This document shows positions 38,707 to 47,856 of a stretch of 64,000 nucleotides of DNA, in pieces (within the stretch, counting starts at the first letter, position 1; each line of letters begins with the position of its first letter). This DNA is from Candidatus Dependentiae bacterium. Its GTDB lineage: Bacteria; Babelota; Babeliae; Babelales; RVW-14. A program made the position numbers and the translations under genes. Below the pieces are notes generated by a model. That model was not told the origin of the DNA and made no database searches. It saw only the letters and a program-made list of their open reading frames with translations. The stretch is taken from the NCBI GenBank assembly GCA_018266175.1, contig JAFEAY010000003.1, forward strand, positions 397,103 through 461,102. The letters run 5' to 3'.

Positions 38707-40293
38707 TTATCGATAGATGAGCTTACGAGCATAATCTTCGGCAATGGTAAATAGTGTATTCATTAACCAATATAAGACGAGCCCTGCAGGAAAGCTCGCA
38801 AAGACAACGGTCATTACGACCGCCATAAACATCGACATAATCCGCTGCTTTTCATCGCTAACCGGCATCAAGCTTTGTTGCCAAACACTAAACAAGCCAA
38901 GTAATATTGGAAGAACATAAAAAGGATCTTTAGCCGATAGATCGGTTAACCAACCAAAAAATGGTGCTTGATACAAATCAAGATAATTACCCAATACTCG
39001 ATATAAGCTAAACAAAATAGGAATTTGCACGACAAGCGGCAAGCAACCCATAGCTGGCGTGGTTGGTGATATATTGTGATCACGATGAAATTTCAAAAAT
39101 TCTTGATGCTGCAAAGCCTGATCATGCTTATATTTTTCACGAATGCGGGTAATCGATGGCTGAAATTTTTGATATTCTTCAGTCTTCTTGCGTGCATAAA
39201 TAGAAAACGGTGCAAAAGGCAACTTAAGAACAAAACTCATTACAATAATCGCTAATCCATAGTTACCAATCAGATCATATAACCATTGCAAAAGCTTTAA
39301 GAGCAATTTGCAGAACCATGAAAGCCAACCAAAAGACATAACCTCCTCAAGACGCTCATCAACTGCAATAAGATGGTCAAATACTTTTGGTCCGATATAA
39401 AACGACAAAGTATAACTTTGCTTTTCTGTAACCGTAGGGCCTTCAAGAATAGGGGTTATCATCGAGGAATCATACATTTTAAAGTATGCACGCTGAGCAA
39501 ACTTTGAAGGGTCGTTAATCATACTATGCAAGAAGTACTTATCTTCCGCTCCAAAAATCGGCTTATTTGTTTTCCAGTACCAAGCTGCCCCTTGGTCTGA
39601 GCTGACGTCACGACGCTCAATGGAATTTTTTGTTTCATTATAGGTAATCAATGAAATAGCATCATCACCTAATTCAGCAATATAGGGCGCTCCAAAGAAC
39701 AAGCGCGGCTTAATATCTGAATGCTTTTTATCAGACTCAAATGCGAGTGTTACATCAAGCTGATAGCTCTTTTTGTAAATCCCAAAGGTCTTGGTAATTG
39801 TCCATCCCTCATGATGAGCCTGGTAAATCAGATCAGTCTTTTCAACACCACGATTGGTTGCAATAAGCTTATAAAAATAAGGGGTCTTGTCTTCAAACGC
39901 AAGCAAGAAGCATCCCTTCTTTCGCTGTTCTTCGTCCATAGAACCACGGTCAAAAATAGTACGCAGCGGCTTACCATTTTTATTGAGATGTTCTTTAAAA
40001 TCGATACTTTGCAATACCGCCCCATGAGAAGAGAAGAGCATGTTGCAATAATCAGTACCAATTTCTGTATCTTCTTCAGCGGGAACTTTTTGCTCCGCAA
40101 AGCTTACATCTAAGTTTAGAGGTTTAAAAAGCTCTTCCGCCATCAAAGCTTGAGCCTGTTGCCCAGGTCTAATTTCACCCTGCTTGATATCTGTTTTTGA
40201 CCCAAAAAAGTAACCAAACAATTGCATGGTAACCCAGGTCAAAGCAAGCGCAAATACTAAGTTCTTCAAAAATGAAGCAATTCTCTCGTTCAT
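38707..40293 (-). CDS. yidC: Membrane protein insertase YidC
   Basis: YidC of 528 residues. MNERIASFLKNLVFALALTW opens with the first membrane segment. A periplasmic domain (to about residue 330) and the conserved insertase core (DLIGNYGLAIIVMSFVLKLPFAP, PTTPAMGCLPLVVQIPILF) follow. The start is ATG 40293, with AAGGA 10 bases upstream. A longer frame to 40353 has no such signal. The usual partners rnpA and rpmH are absent nearby. It is the first gene of the minus-strand run. Confidence 0.94.
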   Translation of the reverse strand: MNERIASFLKNLVFALALTWVTMQLFGYFFGSKTDIKQGEIRPGQQAQALMAEELFKPLNLDVSFAEQKVPAEEDTEIGTDYCNMLFSSHGAVLQSIDFKEHLNKNGKPLRTIFDRGSMDEEQRKKGCFLLAFEDKTPYFYKLIATNRGVEKTDLIYQAHHEGWTITKTFGIYKKSYQLDVTLAFESDKKHSDIKPRLFFGAPYIAELGDDAISLITYNETKNSIERRDVSSDQGAAWYWKTNKPIFGAEDKYFLHSMINDPSKFAQRAYFKMYDSSMITPILEGPTVTEKQSYTLSFYIGPKVFDHLIAVDERLEEVMSFGWLSWFCKLLLKLLQWLYDLIGNYGLAIIVMSFVLKLPFAPFSIYARKKTEEYQKFQPSITRIREKYKHDQALQHQEFLKFHRDHNISPTTPAMGCLPLVVQIPILFSLYRVLGNYLDLYQAPFFGWLTDLSAKDPFYVLPILLGLFSVWQQSLMPVSDEKQRIMSMFMAVVMTVVFASFPAGLVLYWLMNTLFTIAEDYARKLIYR

Positions 40294-40591
40294 AGATACA
40301 CAATCCTTTATTGAAATAATACTGATGTGAAGCTTAACAAGCTCAGAATGCAAGACAGTGTACCAGAGAATGCAACACGGATCTAGCCGTAATACTGATC
40401 AATTTTTCATGACATCGAGCTCTTCTCATAAGAAGTCCCTCATTCACCAATCTCAACAAATCAAAAAACGTTGCGAATATAGATATATTTTCTATTAATT
40501 ATTGCAAATAGGAAATAACAAATGTTATGTTTTTGATAGATAGAACCGATATAATTATGTTTTTAAGCCACATACAAGGAGATGTGTCACT

Positions 40592-41287
40592 ATGGATAAG
40601 CTATTTTTAAGAATACTTGTTGCGGTAACACTCATGTTTTCATCGCTTACACCAATGCAAACCCAGCAGGCAGTTCCTGAAGCTGCTGCCCCAATTGCCG
40701 TACAACCACAAAGTGGGGCTATAATACCAGCAGCAACTGCTTCAATCACTCCACAACCGGTGGTTACCACACAACCGCAAGTTATCACACAACCAGCAGC
40801 GCAAACATTATCAACCCCATCGACAGAAGAATTATCTGAGAGAATTTCAAAACTTGAAGAAAGAGCAAATAAGCTGTCTGACCGAATCAAAACTCACGGA
40901 GCACTCATCTACCAAAAACTACCTCAACAGATTCAGCAAACAAAGCAACAGGTTCAACAATTTCTTCAACAACAAATTCAACCATTTGTTCAACAACAGA
41001 TTCAGCAACTCCAACAGAAAATGCAACAAGATTTTCAACAGCTGCTACAACTCCTCACTCAAAAGTTTCCGGCATTAGCCCCCGCAGCAAAACGATTTCT
41101 CTCGCAAACACAATCAACTATCGTACAAAAATATAGATCATTAAAGGCAAAAGCAACTCCACAAAGTGCCCAAACTGCAGCCGCATCAGCACCTTCAACA
41201 ACAATGGTGCCAAAAGCAATACCGCTCCCCGTAGTAACCCAAACAGCTACAACAACTTCAACTCCAATAACGACGCAGGCTCAATAA
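40592..41287 (+). CDS. Exported Gln-rich coiled-coil protein
   Basis: A 231-residue protein with signal peptide (MDKLFLRILVAVTLMFSSLTPMQ). An Ala/Pro/Thr/Gln-rich stretch is followed by a coiled coil (LSERISKLEERANKLSDRI) and a long Gln-rich helix with repeated QQQIQ motifs. The tail is Thr/Pro-rich. The signal peptide closely matches that of the next gene (MNKLFLRLFALGALMFSSLTAMQ), so the two are paralogues. AAGGAGAT precedes the ATG; a TATAAT sits at 40550 with no clear -35. Function unknown; likely secreted. Confidence 0.8.
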   Translation: MDKLFLRILVAVTLMFSSLTPMQTQQAVPEAAAPIAVQPQSGAIIPAATASITPQPVVTTQPQVITQPAAQTLSTPSTEELSERISKLEERANKLSDRIKTHGALIYQKLPQQIQQTKQQVQQFLQQQIQPFVQQQIQQLQQKMQQDFQQLLQLLTQKFPALAPAAKRFLSQTQSTIVQKYRSLKAKATPQSAQTAAASAPSTTMVPKAIPLPVVTQTATTTSTPITTQAQ

Positions 41288-41347
41288 TTTCAAGATCAAG
41301 TTTATGACATGGTGTTTTTATTATTTTTCAAAATAGAAAGGTTTTTT

Positions 41348-42544
41348 ATGAATAAGCTCTTTTTAAGACTTTTTGCTCTTGGAGCATTAATGTTCTCGTC
41401 GCTTACGGCAATGCAACCGAATCAAGCATCTCGATCGCAAGCGAAGAAATCACGAATCAAAAAAGCATCGGGTGTAAAGAAAACATCAGCTACAAGAAAT
41501 CGTCCTGGCATCAAAAAGACAAATGCCCAACGAAAAAAACAGCCTCAAAAACGTGCTCGAGCAAAAAAGGCTGCGCGTAATGCCGCACAAACTCAATCAC
41601 AAAATGTACAATCACAAACTCAATCACAAAATGTACAATCACAAACTCAATCACAGGCTGTACAATCACAAGATATTCAACCACAAGCCGTACAAGCACA
41701 AGCTCCACAAACACAAACTCAACAACAAGCTGCTCAACCACTGCCATCAATGCAAGGTGTGCGCTCTGCATATCAACCTCAAAGACAACAACACCAACAA
41801 GCATTTCAGCAGCTACAACAAACAATTGGCTCTTTAGATCAACGAACACAAGCTTTAGAGCAAAAAAATCAAACGTTAGAACAACGTAGCCAAGCCTTGG
41901 AGCAACGTAGCCAAGCCTTGGAGCAACGTAGCCAGGTTGTAGAACAAAGAAATCAAGCTTTAGAGCAACGATGCCAAGGCTTAGAAAAAAATCAAACCGA
42001 ACAAATTCAAGTTACCAAAGGGCTTCTTGATGCGCAAAGCGAGCGAGTAAAAACATTAGAAACGACAATTTTAGCAATTCAGCAACAGTTAATAGCTCGT
42101 CAAAAATCTCCTGAACAACAAGCTCGAATGAAAGAAATGTTTGAGCAACGAGAAAAAGCACGTCAAGCACGCAGAGATGCCCGCAAACAAAAACTCCAAG
42201 CCGCTGCACAACAAGCAACTGGAACCGCCGCTCCTACAGCTGCACAAACATCAGCAGCGCCATCAACAAGCACCGCTCCTAGCGCTACGCCAACACCTAC
42301 AACAGAGAGCTCAGCGGTAACCCCTCCTACAGCTGCAACTCCTGCTCCTGCGAGTCCAGTAGCACCAACAGCTACCCCTACTCCTACGGCTACACCAGTT
42401 TCTACACCTGCAACGCCTGCACCTACAGCTCAAACCACAACAGATGCTTCAGGAGTAACATCAACGCAAACAACTCCTGCAACCACACCAACTCAGCCTG
42501 CGGCAATACCTTCACCTGTAGCACCAACTCCAGCTGCTGCGTAA
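41348..42544 (+). CDS. Exported Gln-rich coiled-coil protein, larger paralogue
   Basis: A 398-residue protein starting at ATG 41348, with AAAGG 6 bases upstream (a frame to 41309 is longer but has no signal). After the signal peptide come a strongly basic segment (KKSRIKKASGVKKTS), then SQTQSQNVQ repeats, a heptad coiled coil made of exact LEQRSQA repeats, and a Thr/Ala/Pro-rich tail. It has the same leader as the upstream gene. It may bind nucleic acid or act as a surface fibre. Function unknown. Confidence 0.8.
   Translation: MNKLFLRLFALGALMFSSLTAMQPNQASRSQAKKSRIKKASGVKKTSATRNRPGIKKTNAQRKKQPQKRARAKKAARNAAQTQSQNVQSQTQSQNVQSQTQSQAVQSQDIQPQAVQAQAPQTQTQQQAAQPLPSMQGVRSAYQPQRQQHQQAFQQLQQTIGSLDQRTQALEQKNQTLEQRSQALEQRSQALEQRSQVVEQRNQALEQRCQGLEKNQTEQIQVTKGLLDAQSERVKTLETTILAIQQQLIARQKSPEQQARMKEMFEQREKARQARRDARKQKLQAAAQQATGTAAPTAAQTSAAPSTSTAPSATPTPTTESSAVTPPTAATPAPASPVAPTATPTPTATPVSTPATPAPTAQTTTDASGVTSTQTTPATTPTQPAAIPSPVAPTPAAA
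41587..41665 (+). repeat. 27-bp tandem repeat in the coiled-coil gene
   Basis: About three copies of a 27-base unit encoding nine residues (T-Q-S-Q-N-V-Q-S-Q). The last copy is slightly diverged. Confidence 0.75.
41881..41940 (+). repeat. 21-bp tandem repeat encoding coiled-coil heptads
   Basis: Nearly three identical copies of a 21-base unit, each coding one heptad (QRSQALE). The exactness at DNA level points to recent expansion. Confidence 0.8.
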
Positions 42545-42573
42545 GCCAAATAAAATCGTACATTTTACATTAA

Positions 42574-42602
42574 GGGTAATGCCTCAAGCATTGCCCTTTT
42601 TC
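42574..42602 (+). terminator. Terminator after the coiled-coil gene
   Basis: A 9-bp stem (42574-42582 with 42588-42596, one G-T pair), 5-base loop, then TTTTTT. It lies 29 bases after the stop codon. Confidence 0.85.
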
Positions 42603-42690
42603 CATGAAAAACCCTTTTGCACGAGCTTGTTCTGTTTGATATTCTAAAAACAGTAGCTATTTCACAGTCAGAATTCAAAATGGAGCTTTT

Positions 42691-43137
42691 ATGTTCAAAA
42701 GGTGCGTACATGTATTTGTTATCGGTTTTATTTTTATTGGACTTGTTGCAGCAGTAGCACCCACTGAAAAGCCCTCATCTTCTTTCGAGCAAATGGCTCA
42801 TGCAAACTGCGCCTTCTGCCAAATCATCACCCGTCAAAGCCCTGCAGTCATTATCGATGAAACAGATGATCTGATTGTTATTGAAAAAAGACCAATCAGA
42901 AAGCCGGTTGATTGCTTGATTATTCCTAAAAAACATATCGTTAATATCAAGACACTCGATGCTTCAAACCTGTATGATCAAACAGTTCTTTCAAAAATGG
43001 CATTAAAAGCTCAAGAGCTTTCAAAACGGCTCAATGGTCAGGGAGATTTTACCATTACCATGAATAATGGACCACAGAGCGCTCAAACTGTTTTTCATAT
43101 GCATATGCATTTTAGGTCTCCTAATAACTGGAAATAG
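42691..43137 (+). CDS. Exported HIT (histidine triad) family protein
   Basis: A 148-residue protein with the histidine triad at H136-M-H138-M-H140, close to the C-terminus, and the typical HIT body (CAFCQIITRQSPAVIIDETDDLIVIEKRP, PVDCLIIPKKHI). HIT proteins usually hydrolyse nucleoside phosphoramidates or similar bonds in the cytosol. This copy has a clear signal peptide (MFKRCVHVFVIGFIFIGLVAA) and GGAG 5 bases before that ATG, so export is likely real. The C-terminal tail after the triad is short (8 residues). Confidence 0.85.
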   Translation: MFKRCVHVFVIGFIFIGLVAAVAPTEKPSSSFEQMAHANCAFCQIITRQSPAVIIDETDDLIVIEKRPIRKPVDCLIIPKKHIVNIKTLDASNLYDQTVLSKMALKAQELSKRLNGQGDFTITMNNGPQSAQTVFHMHMHFRSPNNWK

Positions 43138-43255
43138 CCCAGCCCCTCATCTCACTTTTGCCTTCCCACCAAAATTTTGATACCTTGCATAGCAGAACTA
43201 CTGCTGAGCAGAAAAGAATTTCAGCGGTCGGAGAAACGCGATTAAAGGAGCTTTT

Positions 43256-44038
43256 ATGAAGAAAAACTTGAACCTAAGTTATGGTACTCAGACACTCTTT
43301 GCGCTTTGCTTGATAAGCCTTCTCTCATCATGTGCCAAGCAAACAAAAAGCAAAGAAGAGATGAACTTTGATGAACTCAAAGAAAAAACGTTTGTCTGTA
43401 TCGAAAGAAAAAACCACGAAGCTGCCATAGAACTGCTTGAGCAAATTATTGGACAACATTCCGACCGACAAGATATCGGAAAGTACAAAATGCTCCTTGC
43501 GGAAACCTATTTTAAAGAAGGTAGGCATGCTCCTGCACATGAAATGTACGAGCACTTCAATCAGTTTTATCCTTCTGATAAATTTGCCGAGTATGCAAAA
43601 TACAAATCAATTCTCTCTAAATTTTATCAAACACTCCGCTCCGACTGTGATCAAACTCCAACCGAAGAGGCACTCAAACTCTGCCGTGATTACACCGACA
43701 CCGCTTCCTATCAGAAATATCGTCGCGATGTTGAAGATATAAAAAAGACATGCGTCCAAAAGCTCATCGACAAAGAGGTTTATGTCTATGACTTCTACCT
43801 CCACCAAAAGCAATACGATGCAGCACGTAAACGAATCGATTACCTCAAAGCAACTTATTTGCCTAATCACCCAAGTGTTGAACCGCGCCTTTTGTATCTA
43901 GAATGCAAACTTGCAAAACGTCAAAAACAAAATGATATCGTGGTACAAAATCTTGAAACCTTGGCAAGCAAATATCCCGATTCACAATTCACTTCAATGG
44001 GCCAGGCACTTGTTGCAAAGAATACTTTTAACTTTTAA
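43256..44038 (+). CDS. bamD: Outer-membrane assembly lipoprotein BamD (YfiO) homologue
   Basis: A 260-residue lipoprotein: signal peptide ending in LSSC26 (lipobox), then TPR-like helical repeats. The motif AEYAKYKSILSKFYQ and the DKEVYVYDFYLHQKQYDAARKR region match BamD. It is part of the machine that inserts beta barrels such as LptD. GGAG before the ATG. yraN follows at 3 bases. Length near E. coli BamD (245). Confidence 0.85.
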   Translation: MKKNLNLSYGTQTLFALCLISLLSSCAKQTKSKEEMNFDELKEKTFVCIERKNHEAAIELLEQIIGQHSDRQDIGKYKMLLAETYFKEGRHAPAHEMYEHFNQFYPSDKFAEYAKYKSILSKFYQTLRSDCDQTPTEEALKLCRDYTDTASYQKYRRDVEDIKKTCVQKLIDKEVYVYDFYLHQKQYDAARKRIDYLKATYLPNHPSVEPRLLYLECKLAKRQKQNDIVVQNLETLASKYPDSQFTSMGQALVAKNTFNF

Positions 44039-44041
44039 TTT

Positions 44042-44416
44042 ATGACTACACCAAGAAACCACACACAAACACTCGGACAACAGGGCGAGCAAGCGGTCAC
44101 ACAATGGCTACTTGCTCGCCACTTTACTATCTTGGCTCAAAACTATCGTACCAAAGCTGGTGAAGTTGATGTAATTGCACGCAAAGGTGAATTGATTGTT
44201 TTTGTTGAAGTCAAAACAAGATCTACCGCTTATTTTGCAACGTCGACCGTTGTTACCTACGGCAAACAAAAGAAAATCGGACGTGCTGCTCAGCACTTTG
44301 TCCTCAAAAATCGCTTCTTTGATCATGTCTTGAGATTTGATGTAGCAACCCTTGTCCGCCAAACCAATGGCTCGTTTTCTATTGAATACATTGAAAACGC
44401 CTTTGTTCCTCAGTAA
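44042..44416 (+). CDS. UPF0102 (YraN) family protein
   Basis: A 124-residue protein of the YraN family, with an endonuclease-like fold. LGQQGEQAVTQWLLARHF, GEVDVIARKGELIVFVEVKTR (conserved acidic D and E-x-K) and the rest match. Function is not proven in any bacterium. It is 3 bases downstream of bamD, so co-transcribed. Confidence 0.9.
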   Translation: MTTPRNHTQTLGQQGEQAVTQWLLARHFTILAQNYRTKAGEVDVIARKGELIVFVEVKTRSTAYFATSTVVTYGKQKKIGRAAQHFVLKNRFFDHVLRFDVATLVRQTNGSFSIEYIENAFVPQ

Positions 44417-44482
44417 ATCACGCAAACTTATTTCAATCTGAATAACCCCACCCTGGCGTTTTGCTTTTAAATAATTTCTATT

Positions 44483-44512
44483 ATGACAATTAATACAGCT
44501 AATTACTATATT
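44483..44512 (+). promoter_or_regulatory. Possible promoter of the large toxin-like gene
   Basis: ATGACA and TATATT are separated by 18 bases, 36 bases before the start codon. Each hexamer has one mismatch. The next element downstream is a GGGGG Shine-Dalgarno. Confidence 0.45.
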
Positions 44513-44547
44513 AATGTTTTTTGAAAATTTATTTAATGGGGGTTATT

Positions 44548-47421
44548 ATGAACGCACAGCGTTTTTTTGTAGGTATTCTTTTTGTTTCCTTGCTTTCTGT
44601 TATTAATATGCCGCTTCAAGGCATGAATAATAATAACAATAATAATAATTCGGCTTTACCCGATGTTAACAATTATTATGACCCGGATGAGGTCGTTCTT
44701 CCTTATAATTCTAACTTCGATCCGGAGCCTCGAACATTTATAAATCTAACTCCTATACGCCAAAATTCAGGCGGATCGGACTTACCATCACCATCACAAA
44801 CTGGGCAACAGCCAGGAGTTACTCAAAATAATTCTCAACCTCCAACGCAATCAACTCCATGGGAAGAAGTACCTGGAACAGAACGAAGCCCAAGAGGATT
44901 AAGCGGTGCGGAGCGAGTGCGTGAACTTCAAAGATCTAATCCATCAAATCAACATGCTGTTTTTAATGCCAATAGAAGTGCACAAGGAAGTAGAATCAGT
45001 CAAAGACACGAATTTCAAAGACTTCAAAATGAGCGACAAAACCTCAGAAATCTGTCTATTGGTCAGAAAAAAGAAATGCTTGATTTTATAATTAATTGCG
45101 AACGGCAGGGAATTCCCCAGAATGAAATTCGTCAACGCGCAAGAGATTTTATTGCAGATCATACTCCTCTAGCAACTCAAGCACCAACTCAAGCACCAAC
45201 TCAGGCTCCAACTCCAACACCTACTCCAACTCCAACACCTACTCCAACTCCAACACCTACTCCAACTCCAACACCTACTCCAACTCCAACACCTACTCCA
45301 AATCCAAATCCAAATCCAGGTTATACAGGAGGGTGCGGTGGTTCAATACCTAAGCCAACGCCTCTGGCACCTCCTTTAATAGATCCAATGACAGCTTTTT
45401 ATTCTTCACAACAATATCGTGACGCTCAGATACGAGACCTTATGAATGATGGCCCCAATCCTGTAATGGCTATGGCCTTTGATATAACGATAGACGCTGT
45501 AAAAGCTTCGTGTAAGGGAGTAAAAGCTGCATGGAATTTTGGAGCGAGTTTCTTTGCCTCAGCTCCAACGACACCAGTCCAACAACAGCAACAACAAGAT
45601 CGATCGGGAGAAATACCGGTCCAATTCCCACCAATTCCCCAGCCAAGAGCAAATCAACCCTACGTGCACCCAAATCCTCGCGTACGCGCCTACGATTTCG
45701 AACAACCTAACTTCCAACGAGCACCAACTGTAGATCCGCAACCAGTCCAACAACCTCAATCCCAACCAGAACCTATTCCTCAACCAACGACTGTGCAGAT
45801 GGAATTTGTTACTCCTCAAGAAACTCAAAATCAACCAGAACCACAATCAACAAGCAAAAAAACTACTGAAAAGCGCAAAGCCACAGATGAACCTTTAAAC
45901 CAAGCTCCAAATAAACAAAGGCGTTTATCTAAAGAGAGAGGTTCCCAATCTAGTAACTCTAGCTCCAGGATGGATGTTGAAATATCAGATTCTGATCGTA
46001 ACAACGAAAATCTCAATTTTGATACTCAAATTGAACAAGCACGAGAAAAAAATTTTAATGACCTTTATAACGATTTTAATCACCAAGGACAAGCTGCTCA
46101 GGAAGCTCAAAACCAAGAACTTTTAGAACGTAACATACAGCGATTACATGCTTTACGCGAAACAATTGAGAATCCTGAATTGACTTTAGAATTTTCGACA
46201 AACTTTGATCAAATTGTTCTGGGTAATTGCGATTATGTAGAATTTTTCGAGCAGTCTCACGGTACTCCGCTTGAACAACAGCTCCATATGGAACTGTGCG
46301 CAACAGTAAGAGATTCTGCGTATCAACTTTCTGAAAATAGAAATAATCCTCAAGTTGCAGCGCTAGCTCCTGTTGTGCAACAATATGCAGCAATTGCAGC
46401 AAATACTGAAAATAAACAAGCGGCCTTTCATCTTTCAGACCTAAGCCAGAGTCTCAATCAGCTTTCACAAGAATTTATCAACATGTGCGATGCAAATCCA
46501 GTCACTCGTGCTGGTAAAGCTGCAGCTACTGGTGCTATCAACTCTGTTGCCAACAATCTCACTTATGCTTTAGATCATCCTGTTGATGCTGCCGTTACTG
46601 CTGCCATTGCGGCTGCATGCGGTGCTCCGGGCGTTATTGCATGGCAAACTTATAAAATTTATGAAAATTGGGATCAAATTTCTGCTGCCAGCCAACAATT
46701 TGTAACTGATATTCAAAACGATATGCATCACGACTCTGCATGGCTGGATAAAAACATTCAAGGCTTTACTCAACTCGCTTGCGATATTTTTCTCGCGCCG
46801 CGCGTTGGTACAAAAATTATGAATAGCAGCAGAATTAGTCCATTAACCAACGGGTTTAGACAACAGGCAGCAATGGCTCAAAATTGTGTCAATGCTACGG
46901 CAAAGAAAGCATGTGAGAATTTAAAGACCATTTTTAAACAAGCTGGCGATGCGATTAAGTCTGGCAATCCACAACCTGCTTTTGCAGGCATTAATAACAA
47001 CAATAATGGTATCAACAATAACAATCTCAATAACAATAATACATCATTTAAAACTGCGCCAACTCAACCGCGACGTTCGGAACGTTTGGCTAAGAAGGCT
47101 GAAGAGGCTTCGAAACATTCTAAAGATGTTCATCCATCAACTCCAGTTGGTCGTAGAGGGACAAGACCAGAAGCACGAGTCCAAAAAGGATTACGTGAAC
47201 CAACAATCGCACATGGCAGGCAGTATTCAACTCATGCGGTAGAAAGAATGCAAGAGCGAGGTTATACTCCTTCTGTGATTGAAGAGGCCATAAAAAATGG
47301 TGTACAATCATGTGATCCTGATATTAGAAACTTAAGATACTACGACGCAATAAACAATGTTGGTGTAGTAACAGATAAAGCCTCAGGACTTGTTGTAACT
47401 ATAAGAGATGGAGCTTTTTGA
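44548..47421 (+). CDS. Exported polymorphic-toxin-like protein with C-terminal DUF4258-type domain
   Basis: A 957-residue protein starting at ATG 44548, after GGGGG. It has a signal peptide (MNAQRFFVGILFVSLLSVIN), Asn-rich and Pro/Thr/Gln-rich linkers (a TPTP tract), and charged helical stretches. Next is a hydrophobic 'pretoxin' region at roughly residues 640-760 (NPVTRAGKAAATGAINSV..., AAVTAAIAAACGAPGV). The last 75 residues, after a basic spacer, contain YSTHAVERMQERGYTPSVIEEAIKNG, the DUF4258 motif, which I link to RelE-type (BECR) RNases by inference. The modular plan and the overlapping small gene behind it match a polymorphic toxin and immunity pair. Confidence 0.8.
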   Translation: MNAQRFFVGILFVSLLSVINMPLQGMNNNNNNNNSALPDVNNYYDPDEVVLPYNSNFDPEPRTFINLTPIRQNSGGSDLPSPSQTGQQPGVTQNNSQPPTQSTPWEEVPGTERSPRGLSGAERVRELQRSNPSNQHAVFNANRSAQGSRISQRHEFQRLQNERQNLRNLSIGQKKEMLDFIINCERQGIPQNEIRQRARDFIADHTPLATQAPTQAPTQAPTPTPTPTPTPTPTPTPTPTPTPTPTPTPTPNPNPNPGYTGGCGGSIPKPTPLAPPLIDPMTAFYSSQQYRDAQIRDLMNDGPNPVMAMAFDITIDAVKASCKGVKAAWNFGASFFASAPTTPVQQQQQQDRSGEIPVQFPPIPQPRANQPYVHPNPRVRAYDFEQPNFQRAPTVDPQPVQQPQSQPEPIPQPTTVQMEFVTPQETQNQPEPQSTSKKTTEKRKATDEPLNQAPNKQRRLSKERGSQSSNSSSRMDVEISDSDRNNENLNFDTQIEQAREKNFNDLYNDFNHQGQAAQEAQNQELLERNIQRLHALRETIENPELTLEFSTNFDQIVLGNCDYVEFFEQSHGTPLEQQLHMELCATVRDSAYQLSENRNNPQVAALAPVVQQYAAIAANTENKQAAFHLSDLSQSLNQLSQEFINMCDANPVTRAGKAAATGAINSVANNLTYALDHPVDAAVTAAIAAACGAPGVIAWQTYKIYENWDQISAASQQFVTDIQNDMHHDSAWLDKNIQGFTQLACDIFLAPRVGTKIMNSSRISPLTNGFRQQAAMAQNCVNATAKKACENLKTIFKQAGDAIKSGNPQPAFAGINNNNNGINNNNLNNNNTSFKTAPTQPRRSERLAKKAEEASKHSKDVHPSTPVGRRGTRPEARVQKGLREPTIAHGRQYSTHAVERMQERGYTPSVIEEAIKNGVQSCDPDIRNLRYYDAINNVGVVTDKASGLVVTIRDGAF
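45205..45294 (+). repeat. 18-bp tandem repeat (TPTP tract)
   Basis: About five copies of an 18-base unit (ACTCCAACTCCAACACCT; first copy slightly different) encoding alternating Thr-Pro. It forms a flexible linker in the toxin-like protein, with near-identical copies suggesting recent slippage. Confidence 0.85.
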
Positions 47422-47759
47422 TGACTGAACAAGAAATTGCTCAATATAATTATAGACAAATTATATTGATGGAAAGCAGAGTAACGCTTTATAAGGATAA
47501 TAAATTATCAATTAAAGAATTTATAGACGACATAGACGCTTTAATTGGATGGATCAAAAATCCACCAAACAATTGGGTTAAAGATCTTAAACGTTTGCTG
47601 TGGGAAATAGAAATTCCTTTTGCAACGGCGCTTGCTCACGGAGAAGATTTAACTCCAGAAAAACTTCAACAAATATCTCTATCTGTTGATAAAATAAGAG
47701 AGTGTGTTCTCTGGTACAAACAAAATTGTTTGCCTACTCTTGATGATGAAAATCTCTAA
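47421..47759 (+). CDS. Probable immunity protein for the upstream toxin
   Basis: A 112-residue cytosolic protein with no signal peptide. Its ATG (47421) overlaps the toxin's TGA stop by one base (TGATG), and GGAG lies within the toxin's last codons. It is all-helical by composition, acidic to neutral, with FIDDIDALIGWIKNPPNNW and a Trp-rich pattern. No family is recognised. Position and coupling to a DUF4258-type toxin suggest immunity. A strong terminator follows at 47772. Confidence 0.7.
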   Translation: MTEQEIAQYNYRQIILMESRVTLYKDNKLSIKEFIDDIDALIGWIKNPPNNWVKDLKRLLWEIEIPFATALAHGEDLTPEKLQQISLSVDKIRECVLWYKQNCLPTLDDENL

Positions 47760-47771
47760 ATACAAAAGACG

Positions 47772-47815
47772 ATGATGTGCTCATAAAAATTTATACTATG
47801 AGCACATCATTTTTT
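47772..47815 (+). terminator. Terminator after the toxin-immunity pair
   Basis: A perfect 13-bp stem (47772-47784 with 47798-47810) followed by TTTTT. On the other strand the T-run is weak, but it may also serve the convergent ankyrin gene. Confidence 0.85.
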
Positions 47816-47856
47816 GATCTAAAAATCTGAATCATAACGATATAAATCTGTATCGA

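Noticed and set aside
40533-40555. TTGATA with TATAAT as promoter for the 40592 gene
   Set aside because: The spacing is only 11 bases, too short; only the TATAAT may be real.
41511-41849. Minus-strand Val-rich open frame with repeats
   Set aside because: It mirrors the Gln-rich repeats of the coiled-coil gene at 41348; the repeat composition explains its openness.
44521-44547. Upstream TTG start for the toxin-like protein
   Set aside because: The GGGGG Shine-Dalgarno lies between it and ATG 44548, so the latter is the start.
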